This document shows, piece after piece, positions 41,190 through 49,965 of a stretch of DNA of 64,000 bases. The translations under genes and the position numbers were made by a program. Position 1 is the first letter of the stretch; each line of letters starts with the position of its first letter. Source of the DNA: an uncultured Christensenella sp. (GTDB lineage: Bacteria; Bacillota; Clostridia; Christensenellales; Borkfalkiaceae); assembly GCA_910577375.1 (NCBI GenBank), contig CAJTLT010000005.1, forward strand, positions 78,327 to 142,326. The letters run 5' to 3'. The notes beneath the pieces are model-generated. The model made no database searches. It was not told the origin of the DNA and was given only the letters and a program-made list of their open reading frames with translations.

Positions 41190-42746
41190 TTATTTAATAA
41201 GGCTTTTTCCTGTCATTTCAGGCGGAACGGGTAAGCCCATAACGGTTAAAAGGGTGGGGGCAATGTCTGCCAGCACTCCGTCGCCGCGTAATTCCGCGTT
41301 CTTGTGCTTTTCGGAAATAAGCACTACGGGCACGGGGTTTGTGGTATGTGCTGTGAACGGAGAACCGTCTTCGCTCAAAAGCTTATCCGCGTTGCCGTGG
41401 TCTGCGGTAAGAAGCGCCGCGCCGCCCATTTCCAGAATTTTATCGGTAACCTTTTTAACGCATTCGTCAACCGTGCCTACGGCTTTGACCGCGGCGGGAA
41501 TAATTCCCGTGTGTCCTACCATATCGCAGTTTGCAAAGTTCAGAATCATTACGTCGAACTTTCCGCTTTCAAGCTCTTCAATAACTTTGTCGGTTACAAG
41601 ATAAGCGCTCATTTCGGGCTGTAAATCGTAAGTCGCAACTTTGGGGGAAGGGACTAAATCGCGCTGTTCGCCTTCGTTAGGGGTTTCAACTCCGCCGTTG
41701 AAAAAGAACGTTACGTGCGCGTATTTTTCGGTTTCCGCAATTCTCAATTGCTTTTTGCCGAGCTTTGCAAGATATTCGCCCAAAGTGTTATCCAAAGACG
41801 TTTTGGGGAATGCGACGTCAACTCCGCCGAACGCCGCGTCATATACGGTAAAACAAACATATACGGGGGTTAAATAACCGGTTTTACGCTCGAAAGCAGT
41901 GCCTTTTGGTACTGTAAATTCCTGTTGGGAAACCGCGCGGGTAATCTCTCTTGCGCGGTCCGGACGGAAATTGAAGCATATAACGCTGTCGCCTTTTTCC
42001 AGAAGTCCGACGGGTTTCCCGTTTTCATAAACGTTGGTCGGAACGATAAATTCGTCGGTTACGCCCGCTGCATAACTTTCTTCCACGGCTTTTGCGGGGT
42101 TTGTGCATTGTACTCCGTTGCCGAGGGTGAGCATATCGTAAGCCTTTTCAACTCTGTCCCAGTTGTTGTCTCTGTCCATTGCGTAATATCTTCCGCAAAC
42201 GGAGGCAACTTTGCCTACTCCGAGTTTTTTCATTTCGGCTTGCAATGCGCGGATAAAGCCTGCGCCCGATGTGGGGGAAACGTCTCTGCCGTCCATAAAG
42301 CAGTGAACGTAAACTTCCGACAATCCGCGTTTTTCAGCCATTACCAAAAGCGCGTAAACGTGGGTAATGTGGCTGTGTACGCCGCCGTCGGATAAAAGCC
42401 CGTAAAGATGAAGTTTTTTGCCGTTGTTTTTTGCGTTGTCAATGGCTTTTATAAGCGCGGGGTTTTCAAAAAAATCTCCGTCCTGAATAGACTTTGTGAT
42501 TTTTGTTAAATCCTGATAAACTATTCTGCCCGCGCCCATATTGAGGTGCCCGACCTCGCTATTGCCCATTTGCCCGTCGGGAAGTCCAACGCTCATTCCG
42601 CTTGCGCCAAGAGTTGAGGAAGGGTAGTTTTTGATAAGTTCTTTTATGTTTTTACTGCCGTTGAGGTAAATGGCGTTACCCTCGCCGTCGGGGGCAAGAC
42701 CGTAACCGTCCATAATTATTATAGCGTAAGGTGTCTTTTTTGACAT
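41190..42746 (-). CDS. gpmI: Phosphoglycerate mutase, cofactor-independent
   Basis: 518 aa iPGM of the alkaline-phosphatase superfamily, converting 3- to 2-phosphoglycerate with Mn. The N-terminal metal site IIMDGYGLAPDG and the phosphoserine motif GNSEVGHLNMGAGR are intact, as are FMDGRDVSPTSG and LTADHGNADK near the end. AAGGAG precedes the ATG, 9 nt after tpiA. Third gene of the pgk-tpiA-gpmI operon; gapA and eno are not in this window. Confidence 0.96.
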   Translation of the reverse strand: MSKKTPYAIIIMDGYGLAPDGEGNAIYLNGSKNIKELIKNYPSSTLGASGMSVGLPDGQMGNSEVGHLNMGAGRIVYQDLTKITKSIQDGDFFENPALIKAIDNAKNNGKKLHLYGLLSDGGVHSHITHVYALLVMAEKRGLSEVYVHCFMDGRDVSPTSGAGFIRALQAEMKKLGVGKVASVCGRYYAMDRDNNWDRVEKAYDMLTLGNGVQCTNPAKAVEESYAAGVTDEFIVPTNVYENGKPVGLLEKGDSVICFNFRPDRAREITRAVSQQEFTVPKGTAFERKTGYLTPVYVCFTVYDAAFGGVDVAFPKTSLDNTLGEYLAKLGKKQLRIAETEKYAHVTFFFNGGVETPNEGEQRDLVPSPKVATYDLQPEMSAYLVTDKVIEELESGKFDVMILNFANCDMVGHTGIIPAAVKAVGTVDECVKKVTDKILEMGGAALLTADHGNADKLLSEDGSPFTAHTTNPVPVVLISEKHKNAELRGDGVLADIAPTLLTVMGLPVPPEMTGKSLIK

Positions 42747-42755
42747 TTTAACTCC

Positions 42756-43502
42756 TTATTTATCGTAATTTACAATAGTTGCAAAGTCGGTTTTAAGGGA
42801 AGCTCCGCCAATAAGTCCGCCGTCGATATCGGGCTGAGCCATAAGCCCTTTGCAGTTGTTTGCGTTCATGCTGCCGCCGTATTGTATTCTTACTTTATTT
42901 GCGTTTCTTACGCCGAAGAGCTTGCCGAGCTTTTTACGGATGTAAGCGATAGTTTCCTGCGCCTGTCCGTCGGTAGCGGTTTTTCCCGTGCCGATAGCCC
43001 AAACGGGTTCGTAAGCAATAACGACTTTGGTTATATCTTCTATGCCGTTTAAACCTGTTTCAAGCTGGCGGGCAAGAACCTTTTCGGTTTTGTTGCCTTC
43101 GCGCTCTTCAAGCGTTTCGCCGACGCATACTATGGGGGTAAGCTCGTTTTCGAGCGCTGCAAGCGTACGCTTGTTTACGGTTTCGTCGGTTTCGCCGAAG
43201 TATTGTCTTCTTTCGCTGTGGCCGATAATAACGTATTTAACGCCGTATTCTTTGAGCATATCCGCGGAAATTTCTCCCGTGTATGCGCCAGACTTTGCAA
43301 AGTGCACGTTCTGTGCGCCGATTTTTATTTTTGAACCTTTTGCCGCCTTAACCATAGCGGGGATTAAAATAGCGGGCACGCATAAAGCGATTTCGCATTT
43401 TGCGCCCTTAACAAGGGGTTTGAGTTCAGTAATAAGCTGTTTGCCGCTTTCTGCGGTCATGTTCATTTTCCAGTTTCCTGCGATAAAAGCCTTTCTTGCC
43501 AT
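42756..43502 (-). CDS. tpiA: Triosephosphate isomerase
   Basis: 248 aa TIM barrel. Lys of GNWKMNMT, catalytic His in GHSERRQYF, catalytic Glu in AYEPVWAIGTGKTAT, and the phosphate loop GGSMNANN are all present. It interconverts dihydroxyacetone phosphate and glyceraldehyde 3-phosphate. AAGGAG site. A 58-nt spacer with a GC hairpin separates it from pgk. Confidence 0.97.
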   Translation of the reverse strand: MARKAFIAGNWKMNMTAESGKQLITELKPLVKGAKCEIALCVPAILIPAMVKAAKGSKIKIGAQNVHFAKSGAYTGEISADMLKEYGVKYVIIGHSERRQYFGETDETVNKRTLAALENELTPIVCVGETLEEREGNKTEKVLARQLETGLNGIEDITKVVIAYEPVWAIGTGKTATDGQAQETIAYIRKKLGKLFGVRNANKVRIQYGGSMNANNCKGLMAQPDIDGGLIGGASLKTDFATIVNYDK

Positions 43503-43529
43503 TTTTATATTCTCCTTAACCTTAATTAA

Positions 43530-43547
43530 GGGGCGGTTGCCCGCCCC
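43530..43547 (-). other. Intercistronic GC hairpin between pgk and tpiA
   Basis: GGGGCGG / CCGCCCC, 7-bp stem with a 4-nt loop, no U-tract after it. More likely a processing or stability element than a terminator. Confidence 0.6.
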
Positions 43548-43560
43548 CGAAGTTTGTTTA

Positions 43561-44868
43561 TTATTTGTCGTTGAGGCACGCGATGCCGGGGAGAACTTTT
43601 CCTTCGAAAAGCTCCAAAGAAGCGCCGCCGCCGGTGGAAATGTGGGTTACTTTATCGGCAAATCCGAGTTGCTGAACAGCCGCCGCGCTGTCGCCGCCGC
43701 CGATAATGGTGGTGCATTTGCCGTATACGTCCGCAAGAGCCTGCGCTACTGCAACGGTGCCTTTTGCAAGTGTGGGATTTTCAAAAACGCCCATAGGTCC
43801 GTTCCAGATAACGGCTTTCGCGCCCGCAATTTTTTCGGCGAAAAGCTTTCTTGTCTGCTCGCCTATATCCATACCCATTTTGTCTGCGGGGATTTTATCC
43901 GCGGGAACGGTTTCCACTTTAAGGGTTTCGTCAATGGGGTCGGGGAAGTGGTCGCATATAACGGCGTCAACGGGAAGAAGAAGTTCTTTGCCCGCCTTTT
44001 CCGCCTTAGCCATCATTTCTTTGCAGTAGTCGATTTTTTCTTCGTCGAGAAGAGAAGTGCCGACTTCGTATCCCTTTGCTTTAAGGAAAGTATAAGCCAT
44101 TCCGCCGCCGATAATGAGCGTATCGCACTTTTCAAGGAGATTTGAAATAACGTTGAGTTTATCCGCAACTTTTGCGCCGCCGAGAATTGCAACAAAGGGG
44201 CGCTGGGGATTTTCAAGCGTGTCAGCCATTACTTCGAGTTCCTTTTCGATTAAGAAACCGCAAACGGCGTTTTTAACGATGCCGTATTCAACGATTGCCG
44301 CCGTGGAAGCGTGGGAGCGGTGAGCCGTTCCGAACGCGTCGTTAACATAGATATCCGCGTTATAAGCAAGTTCTTTGCAGAAATTTTCGTCCTTTTTCTC
44401 TTCTTCCCAATGGAAACGGAGGTTTTCAAGAAGAACGGCTTCGCCGTTTTTGAGATTGTCGCGTTTTGCTTTTGCGTCTGCGCCGATAACGTCGGAAGCG
44501 AATACTACCTTGCCGCCCAAAAGTTCGTTAAGTCTTTTTGCAACGGGCGCAAGGGTAAGTTTTTTAGGCTCGTCCTTTTTCGCCTTTTCAACGATTGCCT
44601 CTTTCGAGGTTTCGCCAGCGTCAACCTTCTTCTGGTCTTTTTTGTTGAGTTTTACTTCGGCGGAGAAAATGGAGTGGGGTTTGCCCATATGCGAACAAAG
44701 CGTAACTTTCGCGCCCTTTTCAAGTAAGTACTTGATTGTAGGCAGCGCGCCGATAATTCTGTTTTCGTCGGTGATAACGCCATCTTTCATGGGTACGTTG
44801 AAGTCGCAGCGTACAAGCACGTTTTTGCCTTTAAGGCATCTCAAATCCTTAACGGACTTCTTGTTCAT
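43561..44868 (-). CDS. pgk: Phosphoglycerate kinase with a charged insertion
   Basis: 435 aa, against about 390-400 for the family. The N-terminal domain begins with LVRCDFNVPMKDG and the substrate-binding region is normal. The C-terminal nucleotide domain carries GGGMAYTFLKAKG and GGGDSAAAV. The extra length is a Lys/Glu-rich insertion of roughly 30 residues at about 66-103, between SHMGKP and LTLAPVAKRL, the surface loop before helix 3. It should not disturb the active site. First gene of the pgk-tpiA-gpmI operon; AAGGAG ribosome site. Confidence 0.95.
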   Translation of the reverse strand: MNKKSVKDLRCLKGKNVLVRCDFNVPMKDGVITDENRIIGALPTIKYLLEKGAKVTLCSHMGKPHSIFSAEVKLNKKDQKKVDAGETSKEAIVEKAKKDEPKKLTLAPVAKRLNELLGGKVVFASDVIGADAKAKRDNLKNGEAVLLENLRFHWEEEKKDENFCKELAYNADIYVNDAFGTAHRSHASTAAIVEYGIVKNAVCGFLIEKELEVMADTLENPQRPFVAILGGAKVADKLNVISNLLEKCDTLIIGGGMAYTFLKAKGYEVGTSLLDEEKIDYCKEMMAKAEKAGKELLLPVDAVICDHFPDPIDETLKVETVPADKIPADKMGMDIGEQTRKLFAEKIAGAKAVIWNGPMGVFENPTLAKGTVAVAQALADVYGKCTTIIGGGDSAAAVQQLGFADKVTHISTGGGASLELFEGKVLPGIACLNDK

Positions 44869-44993
44869 GTTTTTAAGCTCCTTAAAAATTAAATATTTTT
44901 TTACTTAAATATTATAAAATAACGTTCATAAAAAGTCAATGAAATTAACGTTTTTTTCAAATCGGCGGAGTAAATGTTTTTGGCTGTAAAACG

Positions 44994-45022
44994 TTGAATT
45001 AACGTTTGATTTGTGTTATAAT
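44994..45022 (+). promoter_or_regulatory. Promoter abutting the tyrA start
   Basis: TTGAAT (44994-44999), 17 nt, TATAAT (45017-45022), 7 nt, ATG at 45030. Confidence 0.75.
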
Positions 45023-45029
45023 TTTACAG

Positions 45030-45905
45030 ATGGATAAACGTAAAAACAAAAATCTGAAAATATGCGTTGCGGGTCTGGGGATAATCGGCGGGTCGATATG
45101 CCTTGCTCTGAAACGCGCGGGATATGCCGTGCACGGTTGGAACAGGTCGCAATTGCCCAGCGAATATGCCGTAAATAACGGTATTATAGACGGCGTTGCG
45201 GCGGATTTCAAAAGTTATGATATGGTGTTCGTTGCTTTGCCGCCCGAAGCAACTGTTGCTTTTATTCTTAATAACGAATTTAAAAAGGGCGCGGTTGTTT
45301 CAGATATCTGCGGCGTTAAAAAACCGATAGAGGCGGCAATATGCGCGGAGCAACGCGGTTTCAGATACGTTGGAACGCACCCTATGGCGGGTAAAGAAAT
45401 TTCCGGTATAGAAGCCGCCTGCACCGACCTTTTCGATAATGCAAGTATGGTAATTACAAAAAACGCGGGTACGGACGAAGAAGCGCTTGAAACAGTGCGT
45501 GCGCTTACAAAAAGTATGGGGTTTAAATGTATAGTGGAATGTTCTGCGGAAGTGCACGATAAAAAAATCGCTTATACTTCCCAGCTTGCGCACATAGTTT
45601 CAAACGCTTATGTCAAAGACGCGGATTTGGAATGCTGCCTTGGTTTTACCGGCGGAAGTTTTCAGGATATGACAAGAATAGCGGGAGTTGACGAAAATAT
45701 GTGGGCTTCTTTATATCTTGAAAACGCTGAAAACGTTTCGGAGAAAATTTCTTCGCTTATAAATTCTTTGCGGGAAATTCAGGCGGCGGTTGACGCTAAA
45801 GACAGAGAAAATCTTGCAAAAGTGCTCGGCGAGGGCAGAAAATTATTTGAAACAAGCAAAAAAATAGTCGGAAGCGCAGATATTTCGGTTATAAAATTGA
45901 AGTAA
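45030..45905 (+). CDS. tyrA: Prephenate dehydrogenase
   Basis: 291 aa NAD(P)-dependent enzyme of tyrosine synthesis. The dinucleotide loop is VAGLGIIGGSICLAL; the substrate/catalytic His region is GTHPMAGKEISG; QLAHIVSNAY is also conserved. No ACT or chorismate mutase domain is fused. The start is ATG 45030: the in-frame TTG at 45006 lies upstream of the -10 box. With no ribosome site and a -10 only 7 nt before the ATG it is a leaderless candidate. It stands apart from other aromatic amino acid genes here. Confidence 0.9.
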   Translation: MDKRKNKNLKICVAGLGIIGGSICLALKRAGYAVHGWNRSQLPSEYAVNNGIIDGVAADFKSYDMVFVALPPEATVAFILNNEFKKGAVVSDICGVKKPIEAAICAEQRGFRYVGTHPMAGKEISGIEAACTDLFDNASMVITKNAGTDEEALETVRALTKSMGFKCIVECSAEVHDKKIAYTSQLAHIVSNAYVKDADLECCLGFTGGSFQDMTRIAGVDENMWASLYLENAENVSEKISSLINSLREIQAAVDAKDRENLAKVLGEGRKLFETSKKIVGSADISVIKLK

Positions 45906-45970
45906 TTTTTCTGCGGTTGTGTTATAATAAGGAAAACGTCGCCGTTACGCGGGAATATCGGGGAAGTCAG

Positions 45971-46330
45971 ATGAAGTGTAAAATTACTTTGGATAACGGA
46001 AAAACAGGCGTGTTTACCGCAAAGGGAGATTTGAGTTTCGGCGCGGAAGGCTTTGCGCTTTTTTATGAGCTTGACGGGGATAGATGTCTTCTTTCTTATA
46101 AAAACGGCACTATCGTTCAGGAGCGCCGCGGAAACGTTACAATGAAAATGGTGTTTTCTCAGGGCAAACAAACGGAATGTACTCTCGGAGAGGGCGGACT
46201 TTCCGGCGGGTTTCCTGTGTTCACGAATAAAATACAAATCGAAAACGACAGCAAGTCTGTCGATATAAAGCTTTTTTACAACTGTGCGGGGGAAAGCGTT
46301 GCTTTGCACGTTTTCGCAACCGCTTACTGA
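45971..46330 (+). CDS. DUF1934 (YwiB-like) beta-barrel protein
   Basis: 119 aa, lipocalin-like DUF1934 pattern of alternating strands (GFALFYELDGDRCLLSYKNG; ERRGNVTMKMVFSQG). ATG 45971 is preceded by GGGGAAG; an in-frame extension to 45917 would overlap a TATAAT box near 45920. Function unknown. It follows tyrA by 65 nt and has its own probable -10. Confidence 0.8.
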   Translation: MKCKITLDNGKTGVFTAKGDLSFGAEGFALFYELDGDRCLLSYKNGTIVQERRGNVTMKMVFSQGKQTECTLGEGGLSGGFPVFTNKIQIENDSKSVDIKLFYNCAGESVALHVFATAY

Positions 46331-46401
46331 TTTAAATTACAAATATTAACGCCGCGGACGCACGCGTTCAAATTCCAACGGCGTTATTTCACGAGAGGAA
46401 A

Positions 46402-47046
46402 ATGATTATCGAATATCTCGGACATTCATGCTTTAAACTTACGGAGAGTACGGGAACATCCGTAGTGTGCGACCCTTATTCGCAGGAAGTAGGTTATGAA
46501 ATGCCCGAAGTAGACGCGGACGCCGTTACCGTTTCGCACCGGCATTTTGACCACGACTGTCTGAAAAAAGTTAAAGGCGCCCCGCTTGTTATAGACAAAG
46601 AAAGCAGTTGCGACCTTACCGGAGTGGAAATAAGTTCGGTTAAGTCTTTTCACGACGAATGCCGCGGGAAAAAGCGCGGAGAAAACGTTATTTTTAAATT
46701 CCGTATGGACGGAATAGACGTTTGCCATCTCGGCGATTTGGGTGAGGCTTGTTCTTCTGATTTAATCGAAACGGTTTTGCCCGTAAACGTTCTTTTAATA
46801 CCCGTAGGCGGAAATTATACAATCGATGCGGAAATGGCAAAAGAATATGTGGACAGAATAATGCCCGATATCGTAATCCCTATGCATTACCGTACAAAGG
46901 ATTGCAAAATCGATATAGATAAAGTGGACGAATTTTTAAAGCTTTTCGACGAAGAATGCGTGGAAGAGCTTGACGAAAACAGAATAGAACTTTCCCGCAG
47001 CGATTTGAGCGGGGAAACAAAGATAATCGTACTCAGGAGAGCTTAA
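46402..47046 (+). CDS. Metal-dependent hydrolase, beta-lactamase fold (UPF0173-like)
   Basis: 214 aa. It opens with YLGHSCFKL, typical of the UPF0173/YtkL type, and has the zinc-binding SHRHFDHD (HxHxDH-like) plus later HLGDLGE and IPMHYRTK. Substrate unknown. AGAGG site. Its TAA overlaps the start of the rho-like gene (TAATG), so translation is coupled. A partial inverted repeat (AACGCCG / CGGCGTT) lies in the 71-nt spacer before it. Confidence 0.88.
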   Translation: MIIEYLGHSCFKLTESTGTSVVCDPYSQEVGYEMPEVDADAVTVSHRHFDHDCLKKVKGAPLVIDKESSCDLTGVEISSVKSFHDECRGKKRGENVIFKFRMDGIDVCHLGDLGEACSSDLIETVLPVNVLLIPVGGNYTIDAEMAKEYVDRIMPDIVIPMHYRTKDCKIDIDKVDEFLKLFDEECVEELDENRIELSRSDLSGETKIIVLRRA

Positions 47047-48335
47047 TGCATATGGATAAACGGCTTTCGGAAATAACCGAACGCCTTGAAAATTTAACGA
47101 TTCACGAGGTGCGGCAGCTTGCGCGCGCTTTGAACGTGCATTTTGAAAGTTCGCGAAAACCCGAAATAATCGAAGCGGTGCTTTCGTTTGCAAAAGGTTT
47201 AAGCGAGCCTAAACTTAAAGTAAAAGGCGCGCCTCCTAAATCGGACAAGCACGACGAGCAGCTTGCCGCAGAGATAGTCGCATACAGAGAAAATCTTCTT
47301 TCAGTGGATTTTGAAGAAAACGAACAAAACGGAATGACCGTTGCCGACAGCGGATACCGCGAACAAACAACGCAACAGGCTGTCGGGATTTTGTATAGTA
47401 CCGACTGTGGTTATTTTTTGCGGACGGAAAACGGAACGGTCGGCGTTGCAAACTCGTTTTTTACCAGATACAATTTGAAAGCGGGCGACGAAATAAGCGG
47501 GACTGCGATTTGGCGGGAAGAATGCGGCAGGCAACTTTTGATAATTTCGGAAGTGAACGGAAACCCGCCTGAAAGTCTTTTTAACCGCAGAGATTTTTCG
47601 GAACTAACCAGAAAATATCCTGCGGAAATAATAAGGCTTACGCTGAACAATACGGCGGCGTGTAAATTGATTGATATGTTTGCTCCGCTTGCTTTGGGGC
47701 AGAGGGCGGTTATAACTTCGCCGTCGAAGGGCGGAAAAACTTCTGTTTTAAAAGAAATTGCTCTCGCGGTCAACGGATATTCGAATCTGGAAACAGTTTT
47801 ATTGTTTATAGGCGGCAAGCCGGAAGAAATTTCCGATTTCAAAAATATTTTTACAAACAATAAAATATTTTGCACTTCTTTCGATAAATCTTGCGAAGAA
47901 CATCGGGAAACGGCAAATACTGCTTTTGAATATGCTAAACGCAAAGTCGAAAGCGGAAAAAACATTGTCCTTATAGCCGACGGGCTTTATGCTGTCGGCG
48001 TGGAAGAACTGAAAAAGCTTACTTGCTGCGCGTGCAATGCGGAAGAGGGCGGTTCGCTTACCGTTGTTTATTCTTTGACGCAAAACTTTTGCGGGTTCGA
48101 TGAAATGATTGACAGCGCAAACGCTGTAATTACGCTTTCCGCAGACCTTGCGCAATCAAGAATTTACCCCGCTATAGACGCAAAAAAATGTTATTCGGGC
48201 GTAGAAGATAAGTTAACTTGCGGCGAACGCAATGCGGCGAACGCAATGCGCGCAAAATTATCCGCGGAACAAATAATTTCTTTGTTCAAATCGGCAAACT
48301 ATAACGATATAATAGATAATTATAAAAATGGCTGA
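47046..48335 (+). CDS. Divergent Rho-like ATPase with altered catalytic residues
   Basis: 429 aa with the domain order of Rho: N-terminal helical part (1-50), an OB-like RNA-binding region (about 105-170), and a RecA-type domain. Walker A is SPSKGGKT (225-232), in the place of APPKAGKT. Where Rho has IDERPEE, with its catalytic Glu, this protein reads IGGKPEE (255-261). The Walker B Asp remains (D312). The stretch from there to EEGGSLT, which contains the Q- and R-loops in Rho, is about 25 residues shorter. The arginine-finger segment LSRKIAEKR reads LSADLAQSR (364-372). ATP-driven termination is therefore doubtful. It overlaps obg by 8 nt. Confidence 0.8.
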   Translation: MHMDKRLSEITERLENLTIHEVRQLARALNVHFESSRKPEIIEAVLSFAKGLSEPKLKVKGAPPKSDKHDEQLAAEIVAYRENLLSVDFEENEQNGMTVADSGYREQTTQQAVGILYSTDCGYFLRTENGTVGVANSFFTRYNLKAGDEISGTAIWREECGRQLLIISEVNGNPPESLFNRRDFSELTRKYPAEIIRLTLNNTAACKLIDMFAPLALGQRAVITSPSKGGKTSVLKEIALAVNGYSNLETVLLFIGGKPEEISDFKNIFTNNKIFCTSFDKSCEEHRETANTAFEYAKRKVESGKNIVLIADGLYAVGVEELKKLTCCACNAEEGGSLTVVYSLTQNFCGFDEMIDSANAVITLSADLAQSRIYPAIDAKKCYSGVEDKLTCGERNAANAMRAKLSAEQIISLFKSANYNDIIDNYKNG

Positions 48336-49608
48336 CAGAAATTTGTTTACCGACAAGGTAAAAATAACAATTAAATCGGGCGACGGCGGCGACGGAATGA
48401 ATTCGTTCAAGTCTTTTAAAGGCAAGCCCGCATGCGGACCGGACGGCGGAGACGGCGGTAACGGAGGCAACGTTTTTATCGTTGCGGATGAAAACGTTAA
48501 CGATTTGCTTTCTTTCCGTTATATAAGCAAATATTTTGCGGGCGACGGTGAACGCGGCGGGTCTAATAAATGTTTCGGCAAAAGCGGCGACGACGTAATA
48601 ATAAAAGTTCCGCTCGGCACGGTTGTAAAGGATTTCGAAACGGATACCGTAATCGCGGATATGTTCGAACACGGCGAAAAGAAGCTTATAGCCGAGGGCG
48701 GACGCGGCGGAAAGGGAAACGTGCGGTTTACTACTTCAAGAAGACACGCGCCTAACTTTGCCCAAAAAGGCGAAAAAACCCAGCCCCATATTCTCGCTTT
48801 GGAATTAAAGGTTATTGCAGACGTCGGGATTATAGGCTTCCCCAACGTCGGCAAATCTACGTTGCTTTCGAAAATTTCGGCGGCAAAGCCCAAAATTGCC
48901 GATTATCATTTTACAACGCTTTCACCAAACCTCGGTGTTGTCAGGTATTACGATAATTCTTTCGTCGCGGCGGATATCCCCGGACTTATCGAGGGCGCGG
49001 CGGGCGGTGCTGGGCTTGGACACGATTTTTTGCGCCATATAGAAAGAACGAGAATGCTTGTGCACGTTGTTGATATTTCGGGCACGGAAGGGCGTGACCC
49101 CGTTGAAGATTTTAAAAAGATAAACGGCGAACTGAAAGGATATTCGGAAAAGCTTGCCGCTCTGCCGCAGATTATCGCTTTGAACAAGTGCGACGTTTAC
49201 GGAGCGGAAGAAAATCTGAAGCTGTTTAAAAAGAAATATTCCCGCAAATATAAAATTTTCCCTATAACCGCCGTTAACGGAGAGGGAACCGAACGACTTA
49301 TCGAGGGCGTTTTTAATTTGTTGAAAGAGTTGCCGCCCGTATCGAGGGTTGAAAGCGACGAATATTTCACTTACCGTAAGAGCGGTAATCTCGGTTTTGA
49401 AATTTTTATGGACGGAGACGTTTACGTTGTAGTGGGCGACCTTGTGGATATGCTCTGCCGTAACGTTGCTTTGAACGACCCCGATTCCATGGCTTATTTC
49501 CAAAAGATTTTAAGGGAAAAGGGCGTAATTTCAAAACTTAAAGAAATGGGCATAAAAGAAAACGATACCGTATCTATCGGAGAAGTGGAATTCGATTTCA
49601 TACCGTAA
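48328..49608 (+). CDS. obgE: GTPase Obg/CgtA
   Basis: 426 aa with the three Obg parts: glycine-rich N-terminal Obg fold (GDGGDGMNSFKSFKG; GPDGGDGGNGGN), the G domain (GFPNVGKST at about 170-178, DIPGLIEGAAGGAGLGHDFL, NKCD) and a C-terminal OCT domain (about 355-420). Ribosome-assembly and stress GTPase, in Bacillus also needed for sporulation and the general stress response. The ATG lies inside the end of the rho-like gene; no ribosome site is apparent, so it may depend on coupling. Confidence 0.96.
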   Translation: MADRNLFTDKVKITIKSGDGGDGMNSFKSFKGKPACGPDGGDGGNGGNVFIVADENVNDLLSFRYISKYFAGDGERGGSNKCFGKSGDDVIIKVPLGTVVKDFETDTVIADMFEHGEKKLIAEGGRGGKGNVRFTTSRRHAPNFAQKGEKTQPHILALELKVIADVGIIGFPNVGKSTLLSKISAAKPKIADYHFTTLSPNLGVVRYYDNSFVAADIPGLIEGAAGGAGLGHDFLRHIERTRMLVHVVDISGTEGRDPVEDFKKINGELKGYSEKLAALPQIIALNKCDVYGAEENLKLFKKKYSRKYKIFPITAVNGEGTERLIEGVFNLLKELPPVSRVESDEYFTYRKSGNLGFEIFMDGDVYVVVGDLVDMLCRNVALNDPDSMAYFQKILREKGVISKLKEMGIKENDTVSIGEVEFDFIP

Positions 49609-49660
49609 ATTTTAATTTTTCATTTTCAAAATAATAGGATAATTACCGAAAGGATAAAAT

Positions 49661-49954
49661 ATGTTAACGTCAAAACAACGCAGTAAATTAAAAGCCCTTG
49701 CCGCAAACATAACCCCGATAGGGCAGGTGGGCAAGGACGGAATAGGTGAAAATATGCTTGCAAGCTTTTCTGATTGCCTTGAAAAGCGCGAGCTTATCAA
49801 AATAAATATTTTGGAAAATGCAGACGGTGAACCGCAGATTTTAGGGCGGGAGCTTGCCGAAAAGCTTAACGCCGAATGTGTTATTGTTATAGGCAGAAAA
49901 GCCGTTTTATACCGTAAATCCAAAAGAAAAGATATAGACCATATTTCTCTTTAA
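49661..49954 (+). CDS. yhbY: CRM-domain RNA-binding protein YhbY
   Basis: 97 aa, a single CRM/KH-like domain: LTSKQRSKLKALAANITPIGQVGKDG at the start with the GKDG loop, and VLYRKSKRK at the end. Ribosome-assembly associated protein. AAAGGA site. Placed after obg, as in many Firmicutes where obg-yhbY-nadD-yqeK-rsfS are contiguous; here the series is broken by the next gene in opposite direction. Confidence 0.93.
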   Translation: MLTSKQRSKLKALAANITPIGQVGKDGIGENMLASFSDCLEKRELIKINILENADGEPQILGRELAEKLNAECVIVIGRKAVLYRKSKRKDIDHISL

Positions 49955-49965
49955 AATCGATATGC

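Noticed and set aside
41056..41604. Plus-strand open frame downstream of the EamA promoter
   Set aside because: Runs through the gpmI terminator and into the antisense of gpmI; no domain.
43027..44145. Long plus-strand open frame (372 codons) across tpiA and pgk
   Set aside because: Antisense to two conserved glycolytic genes; Ser/Phe-rich composition typical of a mirror frame.
45006..45029. TTG start for tyrA at 45006
   Set aside because: It lies upstream of the -10 box at 45017-45022 and cannot be in the mRNA from that promoter.
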